From: Chromatiales bacterium 21-64-14
Lineage (GTDB): Bacteria > Pseudomonadota > Gammaproteobacteria > 21-64-14
NCBI GenBank assembly: GCA_002255365.1
Contig: NCBI01000008.1
Coordinates: 1 to 64,000 of the forward strand
Length of the DNA stretch: 64,000 nt
Reading direction: 5' to 3'
Positions 33,700-42,872 of this stretch are shown piece by piece (within the stretch, counting starts at the first letter, position 1; every line of letters starts with the position of its first letter). The notes below the pieces were generated by a model. That model was not told the origin of the DNA, searched no databases, and was given only the letters and a program-made list of their open reading frames with translations. Position numbers and translations under genes: made by a program.

Positions 33700-36600
33700 T
33701 TGAACGACGTGCTCCGCAGCCTTGAGGCGCAGCTCCCCGGCTGCATGAGCGCCGAGCGCGCCGCCCTGGCGGGCCGGATCGCGCGGCTGCGCAGCGCGGT
33801 GGCGCCGCTGCGTCCGGGAGAGCTGGAGGCCCTGTGCTCCGCGCTGGATACCTCGTGCGCGCGCCGCGAGCAACGACGGCGTCAACTTCCGGTTCCCAGC
33901 TATCCGGACGCCCTGCCGGTGACCCGGCATCGGGACGAACTGCTCCGCGTGATCGACGCCCACCCGGTGGTGGTCGTGGCCGGGGCAACCGGCTCCGGCA
34001 AGACCACGCAGCTTCCCAAGCTCTGTCTGGAGCTGGGCCGCGGGGTGGCGGGCATGATCGGCCATACCCAGCCGCGCCGCATCGCGGCGCGTAGTGTGGC
34101 GGCGCGCATCGCTGCGGAACTCCACGGCGAAGTCGGCCACGCGGTTGGGTTCCAGGTGCGTTTTTCAGATCGGCTCGGCCCCGATACCTATATCAAGCTG
34201 ATGACCGACGGCATCCTGCTGGCGGAGACCCAACAGGATCCGTTGCTGGCCCGCTACGACACCTTGATCATCGACGAGGCCCACGAGCGCAGCCTGAATG
34301 TGGACTTTCTGCTGGGATATGTTCAGCGCTTGTTGCAACGCCGCAACGACCTGAAGGTGATCATCACCTCGGCCACCATCGATACTGAGCGTTTCGCGCG
34401 GCACTTCGGCGGCGCACCGGTGGTAGAGGTTTCCGGGCGCAACCATCCGGTCGAGATCCGCTACCGGCCCCTGGCCACTGAAGACCCGGACACCGAGGAC
34501 CGGGATCTGACGCAGGGGATCCTGGAGGCGGTCGATGAGCTATGCCGCGTCGGACCCGGGGACGTGCTGGTATTCCTGCCCGGGGAGCGCGAGATCCGAG
34601 CGGCCGCCGAGGCGCTGCGCAAACATCATCCGCCGCAAACCGAGATCCTGCCCCTCTATGCGCGGCTCTCCGTTGCCGATCAGAACCGGGTGTTCGAAAC
34701 CCACCCGCGGCGGCGCATCGTACTGGCCACCAACGTGGCGGAGACCTCGCTCACGGTACCCGGAATTGGTTTCGTGGTGGACCCGGGCCTGGTCCGGATC
34801 AGCCGTTACAGCCACCACGCCCGCATCCAGCGTCTGCCGGTGGAGAAGGTCTCCCGGGCCTCTGCGGACCAGCGCGCCGGACGCTGCGGACGTACCGGGC
34901 CCGGCGTGTGCGTGCGGCTCTACGATGAGGCGGACTATTGCGCGCGCCCTGAATTCACCGATCCGGAGATCCGACGCACCAATCTGGCGGCGGTGGTGTT
35001 GCGCATGAAGGCCCTGGGCCTTGGGGATCCGCAGCGCTTCCCGTTTCTGGATCCCCCGGAGCCGCGGCGCATCCGCGACGGGGTGGGCCAGTTGCGCGAG
35101 CTCGGTGCCCTGGACGAACGCGACCGTCTTACCGAGATCGGGCGGGCCCTGGCACGCCTGCCAGTGGACCCACGCATCGGGCGCATGGTCCTGGCGGCAC
35201 ACGAGCGGCAGTGTGTGGAGGAGGTGCTGATCATCGCCAGTGCCCTGGCGGTCCAGGACCCCCGCGAGCGCCCCCTGGACCGCCAGCAGGCCGCCGACGA
35301 GGCGCATCGCGTCTTCCAGGATCCGCGCTCCGATTTCCTGGCGTTTCTGAATCTGTGGCGCGCCTATCACCAGCAGGCCCGGCTCCTGTCGCAGAACCGG
35401 CTGCGCCGTTGGTGCGTCGCACGCTACGTCTCCTATCTGCGGATGCGCGAGTGGCACGATATTCATCGGCAACTCGCGGTGCTGGTCAAGGACATGCGGT
35501 TTACTCCCAACGTCACGCCGGCGGACTACGAGGCGATCCATCGCGCCCTGTTGGCGGGGCTCCTGAGTCACATCGGTTTTCAGGACGACCCACCCACCTA
35601 TGCAGGGGCCCGCAATACGCGCTTTACGCTGTTTCCCGGTTCCGCGCTGTTCCGCAAGCCGCCCAAGTGGGTGATGGCTGCGGAGCGGGTGGAGACCCGC
35701 CGGCTGTATGCCCGCACCGTGGCCGTTATCGACCCGGCGTGGGCCGAACCCCTGGCCGCGCACCTGGTAAAGCGTCACTACGCCGATCCCCACTGGGAGG
35801 CGCGCGCCGGCCGCGTCATCGCCTACGAACGGGTGACGCTGTACGGATTACCCATCGTGGCACGGCGCAAGGTGGATTATGGAACGGTGGATCCTGCAGA
35901 GGCCCGCGCCGTGTTCATCCGCGAGGCGCTGGTGCGGGGGGACTACCGGGGCGGCGCCCCGTTCCTGGAACACAACCGCGGCCTGGTGGCGGAACTGGAG
36001 GCCCTGGAGGCCAAGGTGCGGCGTCGGGACGTGCTGGCGGAGGAAGACACGGTATTTGAATTCTACGCGGCGCGTATCCCGGACACCGTCAACGCCGCCG
36101 TGGCCTTCGAGCGTTGGCGCCGTGATGTGGAGCGGGACGACCCGCGGGGCCTGTTTCTGACCCGCGCGGTGCTTACGCAGTCCGGCGCGGAACCGGCGAC
36201 CGGGGAACGTTTTCCGGACCTGCTGGAGGTAGGGGCGCTGCGCATCCCCTTACGTTACCGGTTCGAGCCTGGTGCCGAAGACGATGGGATTACCGCGCGC
36301 GTTCCGGCCGCGGCCCTCAATCAGTTGGACCCGGCGCGCTTGGAATGGCTGGTGCCCGGGCTGCTGCACGAGAAATTGGTGCAGTTGATCAAGACCCTGC
36401 CCAAGTCCTTGCGCCGCCACTTCGTCCCGGCGCCGGATTTCGCCCGCGCGTGCGCGCAAGCCATGGCCTTCGGATCGGGTGGACTGATCGATGCCCTGAC
36501 GGCCCACCTACACCGGATGACCGGGGTAGCGGTGGCGCCGAATGCGTGGCGTCCCGATGCGTTGCCCGCGCACCTGCGTATGCGCGTGGTGGTCGTGGAC

Positions 36601-37563
36601 GAGCATGGCACACCTCTTGCGGACGACCGCGACGTGGCCGAATTGCAGGGCCGCCTGGGGGGCGAGGCGGCACGGCGCTTCGCGCGCCTGCCCACCACCG
36701 GCCTCGAACGCGACGCGCTCACCACCTGGGACGTCGGCGACCTGCCCGAGCAGGTCGAGGTGTGCCACGGGGGTGTTGCGTTCCACGGGTACCCGGCGCT
36801 GGTGGATGAAGGTGGGCAGGTGGCGTTGCGGGTGTTGGACAGCGCGGAGCGCGCCGCGCCGGCCCACCGTGGGGGTGTGCGTCGGCTGCTGCGCAACGAA
36901 CTGCACCGCGAGCTGCGGACATTGACTCGCCAGCTCCCCGGCTTCGAACCCCTACGCCTGCGCTACACGGCGTTAGGGGATCTCGCCGAGGAACTGGTGA
37001 CCGCGTTGCTGGATCGCCTGTTGTTCGCGGACGGCGATCCGATGCGCCAAGCCGCGGTGTACGGACAACGCCGGGATGCGGCCCGCGCCGGCCTGTACCC
37101 GGCCGCACTGGAGCTATGCGCGATGCTCAAGCCGGTGTTCGAGGCCCACGCCGCCGTCCTGGCGCGGCTCTCCTCCGCGGTACCTCCCGCGCACCTGGGG
37201 GTATACCGGGACGTGCGCGAACAGATCGACGCCTTGGTATATCCGGGGTTCGTGTCCCGCACGCCCGCCGACCGCCTGTCCGAACTGCCGCGCTATCTGC
37301 GGGCGGCGGAGCTTCGGTTGGAGAAGCTGCACCAAGCCCCGCAACGCGATCGGCAGCGCGCCGCGCAACTCGCGCCTCACTGGGGACGTTATCGGGAGCG
37401 GGTCGAGCGCCAAGGTGGTGCCGGCCGGGACGATCCGCAACTCAGCGCGTTACGCTGGCTCTTGGAGGAGTACCGGGTGTCGTTGTTCGCGCAGGAGCTC
37501 GGCACCGCGCAACCGGTTTCTGAAAAACGGTTGGCGGAACAATGGTCAAAACTTCCGCCGTGA
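33700..37563 (+). CDS. hrpA: ATP-dependent RNA helicase HrpA
   Basis: The protein has 1287 residues. The DEAH helicase core (about 75-500) has GATGSGKTTQ (Walker A), DEAH in IIDEAHERSLN, the SAT motif, and QRAGRCGRTGPG (motif VI). HA2 and OB regions follow, then the large C-terminal extension (DUF3418) typical of proteobacterial HrpA (LTRAVL..., FVPAPDFARACAQ...). It acts in RNA remodelling and rescue of stalled ribosomes. The start is a TTG, the first suitable codon before NDVLRSLEAQLPGC; a GTG 9 nt later is possible. Confidence 0.95.
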   Translation: MNDVLRSLEAQLPGCMSAERAALAGRIARLRSAVAPLRPGELEALCSALDTSCARREQRRRQLPVPSYPDALPVTRHRDELLRVIDAHPVVVVAGATGSGKTTQLPKLCLELGRGVAGMIGHTQPRRIAARSVAARIAAELHGEVGHAVGFQVRFSDRLGPDTYIKLMTDGILLAETQQDPLLARYDTLIIDEAHERSLNVDFLLGYVQRLLQRRNDLKVIITSATIDTERFARHFGGAPVVEVSGRNHPVEIRYRPLATEDPDTEDRDLTQGILEAVDELCRVGPGDVLVFLPGEREIRAAAEALRKHHPPQTEILPLYARLSVADQNRVFETHPRRRIVLATNVAETSLTVPGIGFVVDPGLVRISRYSHHARIQRLPVEKVSRASADQRAGRCGRTGPGVCVRLYDEADYCARPEFTDPEIRRTNLAAVVLRMKALGLGDPQRFPFLDPPEPRRIRDGVGQLRELGALDERDRLTEIGRALARLPVDPRIGRMVLAAHERQCVEEVLIIASALAVQDPRERPLDRQQAADEAHRVFQDPRSDFLAFLNLWRAYHQQARLLSQNRLRRWCVARYVSYLRMREWHDIHRQLAVLVKDMRFTPNVTPADYEAIHRALLAGLLSHIGFQDDPPTYAGARNTRFTLFPGSALFRKPPKWVMAAERVETRRLYARTVAVIDPAWAEPLAAHLVKRHYADPHWEARAGRVIAYERVTLYGLPIVARRKVDYGTVDPAEARAVFIREALVRGDYRGGAPFLEHNRGLVAELEALEAKVRRRDVLAEEDTVFEFYAARIPDTVNAAVAFERWRRDVERDDPRGLFLTRAVLTQSGAEPATGERFPDLLEVGALRIPLRYRFEPGAEDDGITARVPAAALNQLDPARLEWLVPGLLHEKLVQLIKTLPKSLRRHFVPAPDFARACAQAMAFGSGGLIDALTAHLHRMTGVAVAPNAWRPDALPAHLRMRVVVVDEHGTPLADDRDVAELQGRLGGEAARRFARLPTTGLERDALTTWDVGDLPEQVEVCHGGVAFHGYPALVDEGGQVALRVLDSAERAAPAHRGGVRRLLRNELHRELRTLTRQLPGFEPLRLRYTALGDLAEELVTALLDRLLFADGDPMRQAAVYGQRRDAARAGLYPAALELCAMLKPVFEAHAAVLARLSSAVPPAHLGVYRDVREQIDALVYPGFVSRTPADRLSELPRYLRAAELRLEKLHQAPQRDRQRAAQLAPHWGRYRERVERQGGAGRDDPQLSALRWLLEEYRVSLFAQELGTAQPVSEKRLAEQWSKLPP

Positions 37564-37805
37564 TCGAGGTGGAATAAGCAGTCCGCGTATTGCAGCTACT
37601 GGAGGCAGGATGGGGGCGGCACGCAGGCGTACCCCCTCGTCGCCGCCGAGGAAGCGGGCCAGGCCTTGAAGCACGGAGGCGGTGCGTCGCGATGGTCGCG
37701 GTGTTACACGCCGGGGGTGCAACATAGTCCCCGCTGCCGGTCTTCAGGTCCGTCGGCGTCCGCGCACGAACAAGGGGGATGCGTGGTCTGCGGTAGTGGT
37801 GTAGA
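37564..37805. other. Region downstream of hrpA
   Basis: No gene was recognised. A 258-bp forward frame starting at 37666 is low-complexity and crosses the terminator, so it was not called. A small palindrome GTGTTACAC is present near 37701. Confidence 0.4.
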
Positions 37806-37838
37806 GGCGGGCGCCAACGGCACCCGCCTTTTTTTTTG
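37806..37838 (+). terminator. Rho-independent terminator
   Basis: The stem GGCGGG...CCCGCC, extended by inner pairing around GCC-AAC-GGC, is followed by ten T residues. It probably ends the hrpA transcript or an unseen RNA in the 240 bp before it. Confidence 0.85.
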
Positions 37839-37919
37839 GTCCGCAGGGCACGCCTCTTGCCACGCGATAGAAACGCCGGTGCCAGGGGTCGGCAGACGGC
37901 TCTTGTACGCTTCGACTGC

Positions 37920-37933
37920 TTGATCATCATCAA
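37920..37933. promoter_or_regulatory. FNR/DNR-type box before norB
   Basis: TTGATCATCATCAA is a perfect TTGAT-N4-ATCAA site, the consensus of FNR, ANR, DNR and NnrR. It lies about 120 bp before the qNOR start, as expected for anaerobic or NO-responsive activation. Confidence 0.85.
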
Positions 37934-38054
37934 GGACCGTGGCTGGCCGGTAACCTAAGGTCGCTGGTCATGGGTCTGCGCACTCGCCGCCGCTTGGCCG
38001 GCGAACGACCCTGCGGGCTGTGGTGTGTCATCCAGTGGCACTGGGGAGGTGAAT

Positions 38055-40442
38055 ATGTCCGTGATCAATGCCGACGCCGGCTCGATGGGGACGGCAGACC
38101 CGGTTTCCGGGGCGCTCAAATGGCTGCTTTTCATCGTGGCTGTGGGGACGTTCACGGCGCTGGCGTGGGGGACCTATCGCACCTACCAGGGGGCTCCGCC
38201 GATTCCGGAACAATTTGTCACACACGACGGCACGGTGGTAATGACCGCCGCGGATATCGTTGCCGGCAAGGGTGGTTTCCAGCGCGCGGACCTCATGGAT
38301 TACGGGAGCCTCTACGGGATGGGCTCGTACTACGGGGAAGATTACACCGCGGAGTACCTGGTGCAACTGGGAAAGCGCACCGAGGCGGCGATCGCCGAGG
38401 CGCGGTTCGGCAAGTCGCTAAGCGCCCTGACGCCGGGACAGGAATACCAGGCCCGCAAGGAGATGCAGGCGCAGCTGCAGCATATCCGCCTGGATACCAG
38501 GGTCGCGGAGTTGCCCAACCCAGTCGCTGGAGCCATCCGCGATCTGCGCCGCGAGATCGCGCAAAACCTGCTTGCGAACAACTTCGCCAAGGGCTGGACG
38601 GAGGCCTATAGCCTCAACCCGAAGAGTGCCGCGCAGACTGCGGATTTTCTGATTTATTCGTCGCTTACCACCGTCGCACGCCGCCCGGACGGGGATTCTT
38701 CCTACACGAACAACTGGCCCTATGAGCCGCTTGTCGGCAACACGCCCACGACCAGCACATTCATCTGGACCTGGGCCTCGTTCATGTTCGTCTTCTTAGG
38801 GTTCGGGGCCGTGATCTTCATTTACAACCGGTATCTCAGTGGTGGCAGTGGAGTGCATGCAGAACCGGAGGCGGCGTTATTCCGCGGATTCCATGCCCTG
38901 ACGGAGAGTCAGCGCAAGACGGGAAAATTCTTCCTGATTGTCGCACTCGTGTTTCTGGCGCAGATCGCCGCCGGCACCCTGATGGCGCACGACTATGCGG
39001 ATCGGACGAGTTTCTACGGCATCAATATAAATTACCTGCTGCCGTTTGCCTTCCTGCGAGACGTCCACATCCAGACCCCGCTCGTGTGGATCGGGGTGTC
39101 ATGGATCGGCGCGGCGCTGTTCCTGGCCCCGTTGATCAGCGGCCGCGAGCCGGCCGGACAGGGCCGTTTGGTCGACCTGCTGTTCTGGGCCACTTTAGTG
39201 GTGGTCGGAGGGGGGCTGATCGGCGACTACGCCGGCATCATGGGCTGGGTTGGACGCAGCTGGTTCTGGATCGGCAACCAGGGCCTGTCCTACCTGCAGC
39301 TCGGCCGCTTGTGGCAGATCGGCTTTTTTGCCGGGCTCGTGATCTGGAGTGTGCTTGTATTCCGCGCGATGTGGCCCGGGAAAGAGCAGCGTGGAAAGGC
39401 CTTGCATGACTTCCGCACGGGTCGTATCCGTATCGAGCACCTGTTCTGGGTAAGCACCGCGAACGTCGCGCTGCTCTACGCCTTCGGCATGATCCCGCTG
39501 ACCGGGATCGACAAGTCATTCACGATCACGGATTTCTGGCGCTGGTGGGTGGTTCACTTGTGGGTGGAACAGTCCTTCGAATTCTTTGCCGCGTGCGTGA
39601 GCGCCTACCTGCTGATGGCGACTGGCTTGGTCTCGCGCATCGTCGCCGAGCGCACCGTGCTATTCGAACTGGTCCTGGTGTTTCTGGGCGGCGTCCTTGG
39701 TACCGGGCATCACTGGTACTGGGCCGGTGCGCCGAAGATGTGGGTCCCGCTCGGCAGCATGTTTTCGTTTATCGAGGTTTTACCGCTGTTGCTGATGGTG
39801 ATCGAGGCCGTCGAACAACGGCGCGTCATCCGCCTCCAGCATGGCCGATTCCCCTATTCATTGGCCTACACCTACATCATCGGGGCGGCATTCTGGAATT
39901 TCGTCGGCGCCGGCGTGTTCGGGGGCGGCACGCTCAACGCGCCGCTGGTCAACTATTATGAACATGCAACCTTCCTTACACTGAATCATGCGCACACCGC
40001 GCTGTTCGGTGCGTTCGGACTTCTTGGAATCGGGCTGGTGTATTTCTGCCTGCGCTATGCGTCTGGGGATCGGGCGGAGTGGAGCGATCGGATGGGCCTG
40101 TGGGCGTTCTGGCTCTACAATCTTGGCCTCTTGCTGTGGATAGTCCTGAACTTCTTCCCGATCGGCTGGGCGCAGCTCGCCGCGGTTTATGAGCACGGGC
40201 TCGCGTATGCGCGCAGCGTGAAGTTCTACGACACCACGCTGTTGTGGCAATGGCTGCGCTTCCCCGGCGACGTGGTGTTCGCCGCCGGTGCCCTGCTGAT
40301 GGCCTGGGACATCCTCGGCAAGCTACGTCCATTCGCGCAGAGATTCGCGCCGCTCGGCCGGGGGGCCGCCGCCGATACGGACCGGGCGTCAGCCGGCGGC
40401 GAATCGGTAATGAGCGGACCGGCCGCGCGGGTGGCGGATTGA
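38055..40442 (+). CDS. norB: Quinol-dependent nitric oxide reductase (qNOR)
   Basis: The single-subunit NO reductase has 795 residues: an N-terminal membrane helix, a periplasmic cytochrome-c-like domain without a CxxCH motif (KGGFQRADLMDYGSLYGMGSYY, NNWPYEPLVGNTPT), then 12-13 helices. Active-site segments are intact: HLWVEQSFEFF with the two Glu, GTGHHWYWAG with the paired His, and LTLNHAHTALFGAFG. It reduces 2 NO to N2O with quinol. The VHIQTP stretch at the quinol region differs from the usual WHxQL. GGGGAGGTG supports the start. An FNR box lies upstream. Confidence 0.93.
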   Translation: MSVINADAGSMGTADPVSGALKWLLFIVAVGTFTALAWGTYRTYQGAPPIPEQFVTHDGTVVMTAADIVAGKGGFQRADLMDYGSLYGMGSYYGEDYTAEYLVQLGKRTEAAIAEARFGKSLSALTPGQEYQARKEMQAQLQHIRLDTRVAELPNPVAGAIRDLRREIAQNLLANNFAKGWTEAYSLNPKSAAQTADFLIYSSLTTVARRPDGDSSYTNNWPYEPLVGNTPTTSTFIWTWASFMFVFLGFGAVIFIYNRYLSGGSGVHAEPEAALFRGFHALTESQRKTGKFFLIVALVFLAQIAAGTLMAHDYADRTSFYGININYLLPFAFLRDVHIQTPLVWIGVSWIGAALFLAPLISGREPAGQGRLVDLLFWATLVVVGGGLIGDYAGIMGWVGRSWFWIGNQGLSYLQLGRLWQIGFFAGLVIWSVLVFRAMWPGKEQRGKALHDFRTGRIRIEHLFWVSTANVALLYAFGMIPLTGIDKSFTITDFWRWWVVHLWVEQSFEFFAACVSAYLLMATGLVSRIVAERTVLFELVLVFLGGVLGTGHHWYWAGAPKMWVPLGSMFSFIEVLPLLLMVIEAVEQRRVIRLQHGRFPYSLAYTYIIGAAFWNFVGAGVFGGGTLNAPLVNYYEHATFLTLNHAHTALFGAFGLLGIGLVYFCLRYASGDRAEWSDRMGLWAFWLYNLGLLLWIVLNFFPIGWAQLAAVYEHGLAYARSVKFYDTTLLWQWLRFPGDVVFAAGALLMAWDILGKLRPFAQRFAPLGRGAAADTDRASAGGESVMSGPAARVAD

Positions 40443-41136
40443 TCCGCCCGCGTGTGTCGAGACCGGGCGGCGCGGTGGCTCGCAAACGGGATGCGCCGGC
40501 TGCGCATGCCGGAGGCCTGACTTAGGCGCGGGACTGCAACAGGTCGACGGAGTCGCTGGCGGCCATGCGGGCGTCGCAGCGGGCCTATGTGCTGGCCCGC
40601 ATTTCCCCCGCTGATAACGGGCCGTTCCGGCGGTGGACTGAGGATCACGCGGTGGAATCCGTCCAGACCACTGTGGGCACCTCACGCCAGTGGCGCGTAG
40701 CGCGGCCGGTCGCAGTGCTGGTGGGTTCGCGTTTGCCCTGCGCTCCAACCACAACCACCGCTATGGGGTGCGCTCCACGGCGGCGCGATCCTGGCCGCGA
40801 ACCTCACCATCCTCCGCGACCCGGCACGCACATGCGGGCGAGGCGACGGTCTTCAGGGGCTGCAGGCCGTTGGTTTCGGTAGCCGTGATTTCAACATGGC
40901 ATCGCCAACCCAGGGCGCGCGCCGCGTCTCCCGGCGTCGGATGGACAACCTTCATATCGACGGCCCTGGATCGCGTGCGGCCCCGCGACTTGCGTTGGCC
41001 GCGCTGTTCTGTAAGGCTAGAGTTCGGCGCGCCGGATTGCCGCCACGGTCCGACGGGATGGCGATGGCGCCCGGTGGTCCGCCGGGATCTGGCTCTTTAC
41101 ACCCACGATATCCCAGCAGGGGCCTCCCGCAATTCG
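40443..41136. other. Large spacer between norB and IMPase gene
   Basis: The spacer is about 690 bp without a confident gene. The IMPase frame is open upstream but Arg/Pro-rich with no homology. One phrase near 40760-40860 (LHGGAILAANLTILRDPAR in one frame) looks protein-like and could be a relic. A copy of the CCCGCATTTCCC motif lies at 40594-40609. Confidence 0.4.
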
Positions 41137-41970
41137 ATGCGTAGCTTGGATGCACATGTTCCCGATGGCGTTACGCCGGAATTGACGCGGATCGTCGCCC
41201 TGGTGCGGGAAGGCGCGCGCCGGGAACTGTTACCGCGCTTCGGCTCCATTGCGAGCGTGCGTAAGGCGGACGGCAGCGTAGTGACCGAGGCGGACCGGGC
41301 GATCCAGTCCTGGATCGAGGGCGAGCTGGTACGGCGTTGGCCGGCGATTCCGGTGTTGGCGGAAGAAATGGGCCCGGCTCGGCAACGCGCCGTGCTGGCC
41401 GGCGGCCACGCCGCCCTCTGGTGTATGGATCCCCTCGACGGTACCAGCAACTTTGCTGCTGGGACCCCCTTCTTCTGCGTTTCCCTGGCCTTGATCGAAG
41501 GCAACCGGGTGACCCGGGCCGTGGTGTATGATCCAGTAAGGGATGAGTGCTTCGCCGCCGCGGCCGGGCACGGGGCTTGGTGCAACGGTGCCGACCTCGC
41601 CCCCGGAAGCGCCGCGCCGGAACTCGCCGAGTGCATTGCAGGCGTGGATTTCAAGCGGCTGGCGTCGCCCCTGGCGTCGCGACTTGCCGCGGATCCGCCC
41701 TTCCGGTCCCAGCGCAACTTCGGAGCGGCGGCGCTGGACTGGTGCTGGGTGGCGATGGGGCGCTATGGGGTGTACCTGCATGGCGGCCAGCAATTGTGGG
41801 ATTTTGCGGCCGGGAGCCTGATCCTTGCAGAAGCGGGCGGTGGCTCCTGTACCCTGGATGGCGCGACGGTATTCCGCCCGGAGTTGGGGGCGCGCTCGGT
41901 GGTGGCGGCGCGGGACGCGTGCTTACTGCGCGAGTGGCGCGCCTGGCTGGGGGTCCCGGGCGACCCCTGA
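41137..41970 (+). CDS. Inositol-monophosphatase-family phosphatase
   Basis: The protein of 277 residues belongs to the Mg-dependent, Li-sensitive phosphatase family. Metal-site motifs are present: TEADRAIQSWIEGEL, VLAEEMG, the DPLDGTSNF hallmark, and the final WDFAAGSLILAEAGG. It would act on a sugar-, inositol- or nucleotide-phosphate (CysQ and histidinol phosphatase are relatives); the substrate is not clear. The ATG at MRSLDAHVPD gives a normal family length. Confidence 0.92.
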   Translation: MRSLDAHVPDGVTPELTRIVALVREGARRELLPRFGSIASVRKADGSVVTEADRAIQSWIEGELVRRWPAIPVLAEEMGPARQRAVLAGGHAALWCMDPLDGTSNFAAGTPFFCVSLALIEGNRVTRAVVYDPVRDECFAAAAGHGAWCNGADLAPGSAAPELAECIAGVDFKRLASPLASRLAADPPFRSQRNFGAAALDWCWVAMGRYGVYLHGGQQLWDFAAGSLILAEAGGGSCTLDGATVFRPELGARSVVAARDACLLREWRAWLGVPGDP

Positions 41971-42021
41971 GGAGACCGTGCCCGCAACTCTTATCGACCA
42001 CGGTGGTTGCGGAGGGACGAT

Positions 42022-42858
42022 ATGGATACCGGTGTGGCGGCGAAATTGCGCAGGCTCATGGCCAATCCCGACCAGGGGTCCATGTTGGCCCGGGGCGCGC
42101 TGGAGATCGCGCGTCTCGAGTACCCGGACCTGGAACTCGACGGTTACCTGCGTCGCCTGGACGAATACGCGCAGCGGGCTCGCATCGCCGCCGGCGAGAA
42201 CGCGACCCTGACGGACCGGGTGCTGATACTGAACCGGGTACTGTTCCAGGAAGAAGGCTACGCCGGTAATCTGCAGGAGTACTACGACCCGCGCAACAGC
42301 TTCCTCAACGAGGTGATGGATCGCAAGCTGGGGTTGCCCATCACGCTGTCCATCGTCTATCTCGAGGTTGGCCAGCGTTTGGCGCTGCCGGTGCATGGCG
42401 TATCGTTCCCGGGCCATTTTTTGGTCAAGATCCCGGTCCAAGGCGGCGCCCTGGTACTGGATCCCTTCGATTCCGGGCGATCCCTGGACGAGGATGATCT
42501 GGAGGAGCAATTGGATCAGGTGTACGGCGAAGAGCCCGCGCCGCCCGTGACCCACCTGCTGGACGCCGCGGGGCCGAGGGAAATCCTGGTACGCATCCTG
42601 CGTAACCTCAAGGGGCTCTACCTGCAACGCAACCAGTTGGAGAAGGGGCTGGCGGTGATGAACTGCGTGCTTGCGGTGGCGCCGGACTTGGCGTCGGAGT
42701 TGCGGGACCGCGGCAAGGTGCTGGAGCGCCTGGAGTGTCTGCGCCCGGCCCTGGAGGATTACCATCGCTATCTTGAGCTGGTCCCCGACGCCCCGGATTC
42801 CGACGCAGTGCGCCAGGACATGATTCGCCTCCAGCACGACGCCATGCGTATCCACTGA
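42022..42858 (+). CDS. SirB1-family protein (transglutaminase-like plus TPR)
   Basis: The protein of 278 residues has the SirB1/transglutaminase-like core: YDPRNSFLNEVMDRKLGLPITLSIVYLEVGQRL followed by VHGVSFPGHFLVK and LDPFDSGRSL. The C-terminal part (IRNLKGLYLQ, VMNCVLAVAPDLASELRDRG) is TPR-like. The usual Cys of active transglutaminases is absent (ITLSIVY), so enzyme activity is doubtful. GGAGGGA supports the ATG. It is followed after 14 bp by the peptidase gene. Confidence 0.9.
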   Translation: MDTGVAAKLRRLMANPDQGSMLARGALEIARLEYPDLELDGYLRRLDEYAQRARIAAGENATLTDRVLILNRVLFQEEGYAGNLQEYYDPRNSFLNEVMDRKLGLPITLSIVYLEVGQRLALPVHGVSFPGHFLVKIPVQGGALVLDPFDSGRSLDEDDLEEQLDQVYGEEPAPPVTHLLDAAGPREILVRILRNLKGLYLQRNQLEKGLAVMNCVLAVAPDLASELRDRGKVLERLECLRPALEDYHRYLELVPDAPDSDAVRQDMIRLQHDAMRIH

Positions 42859-42872
42859 GTCGCGCGCACGCC

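Noticed and set aside
37666..37923. Forward frame of 85 codons downstream of hrpA
   Set aside because: It reads across a terminator with ten T and has low-complexity composition.
38055..40442. NO dismutase instead of NO reductase
   Set aside because: The paired His in GTGHHWYW and both Glu in WVEQSFE are intact, which fits qNOR. Only the quinol-region wording is unusual.
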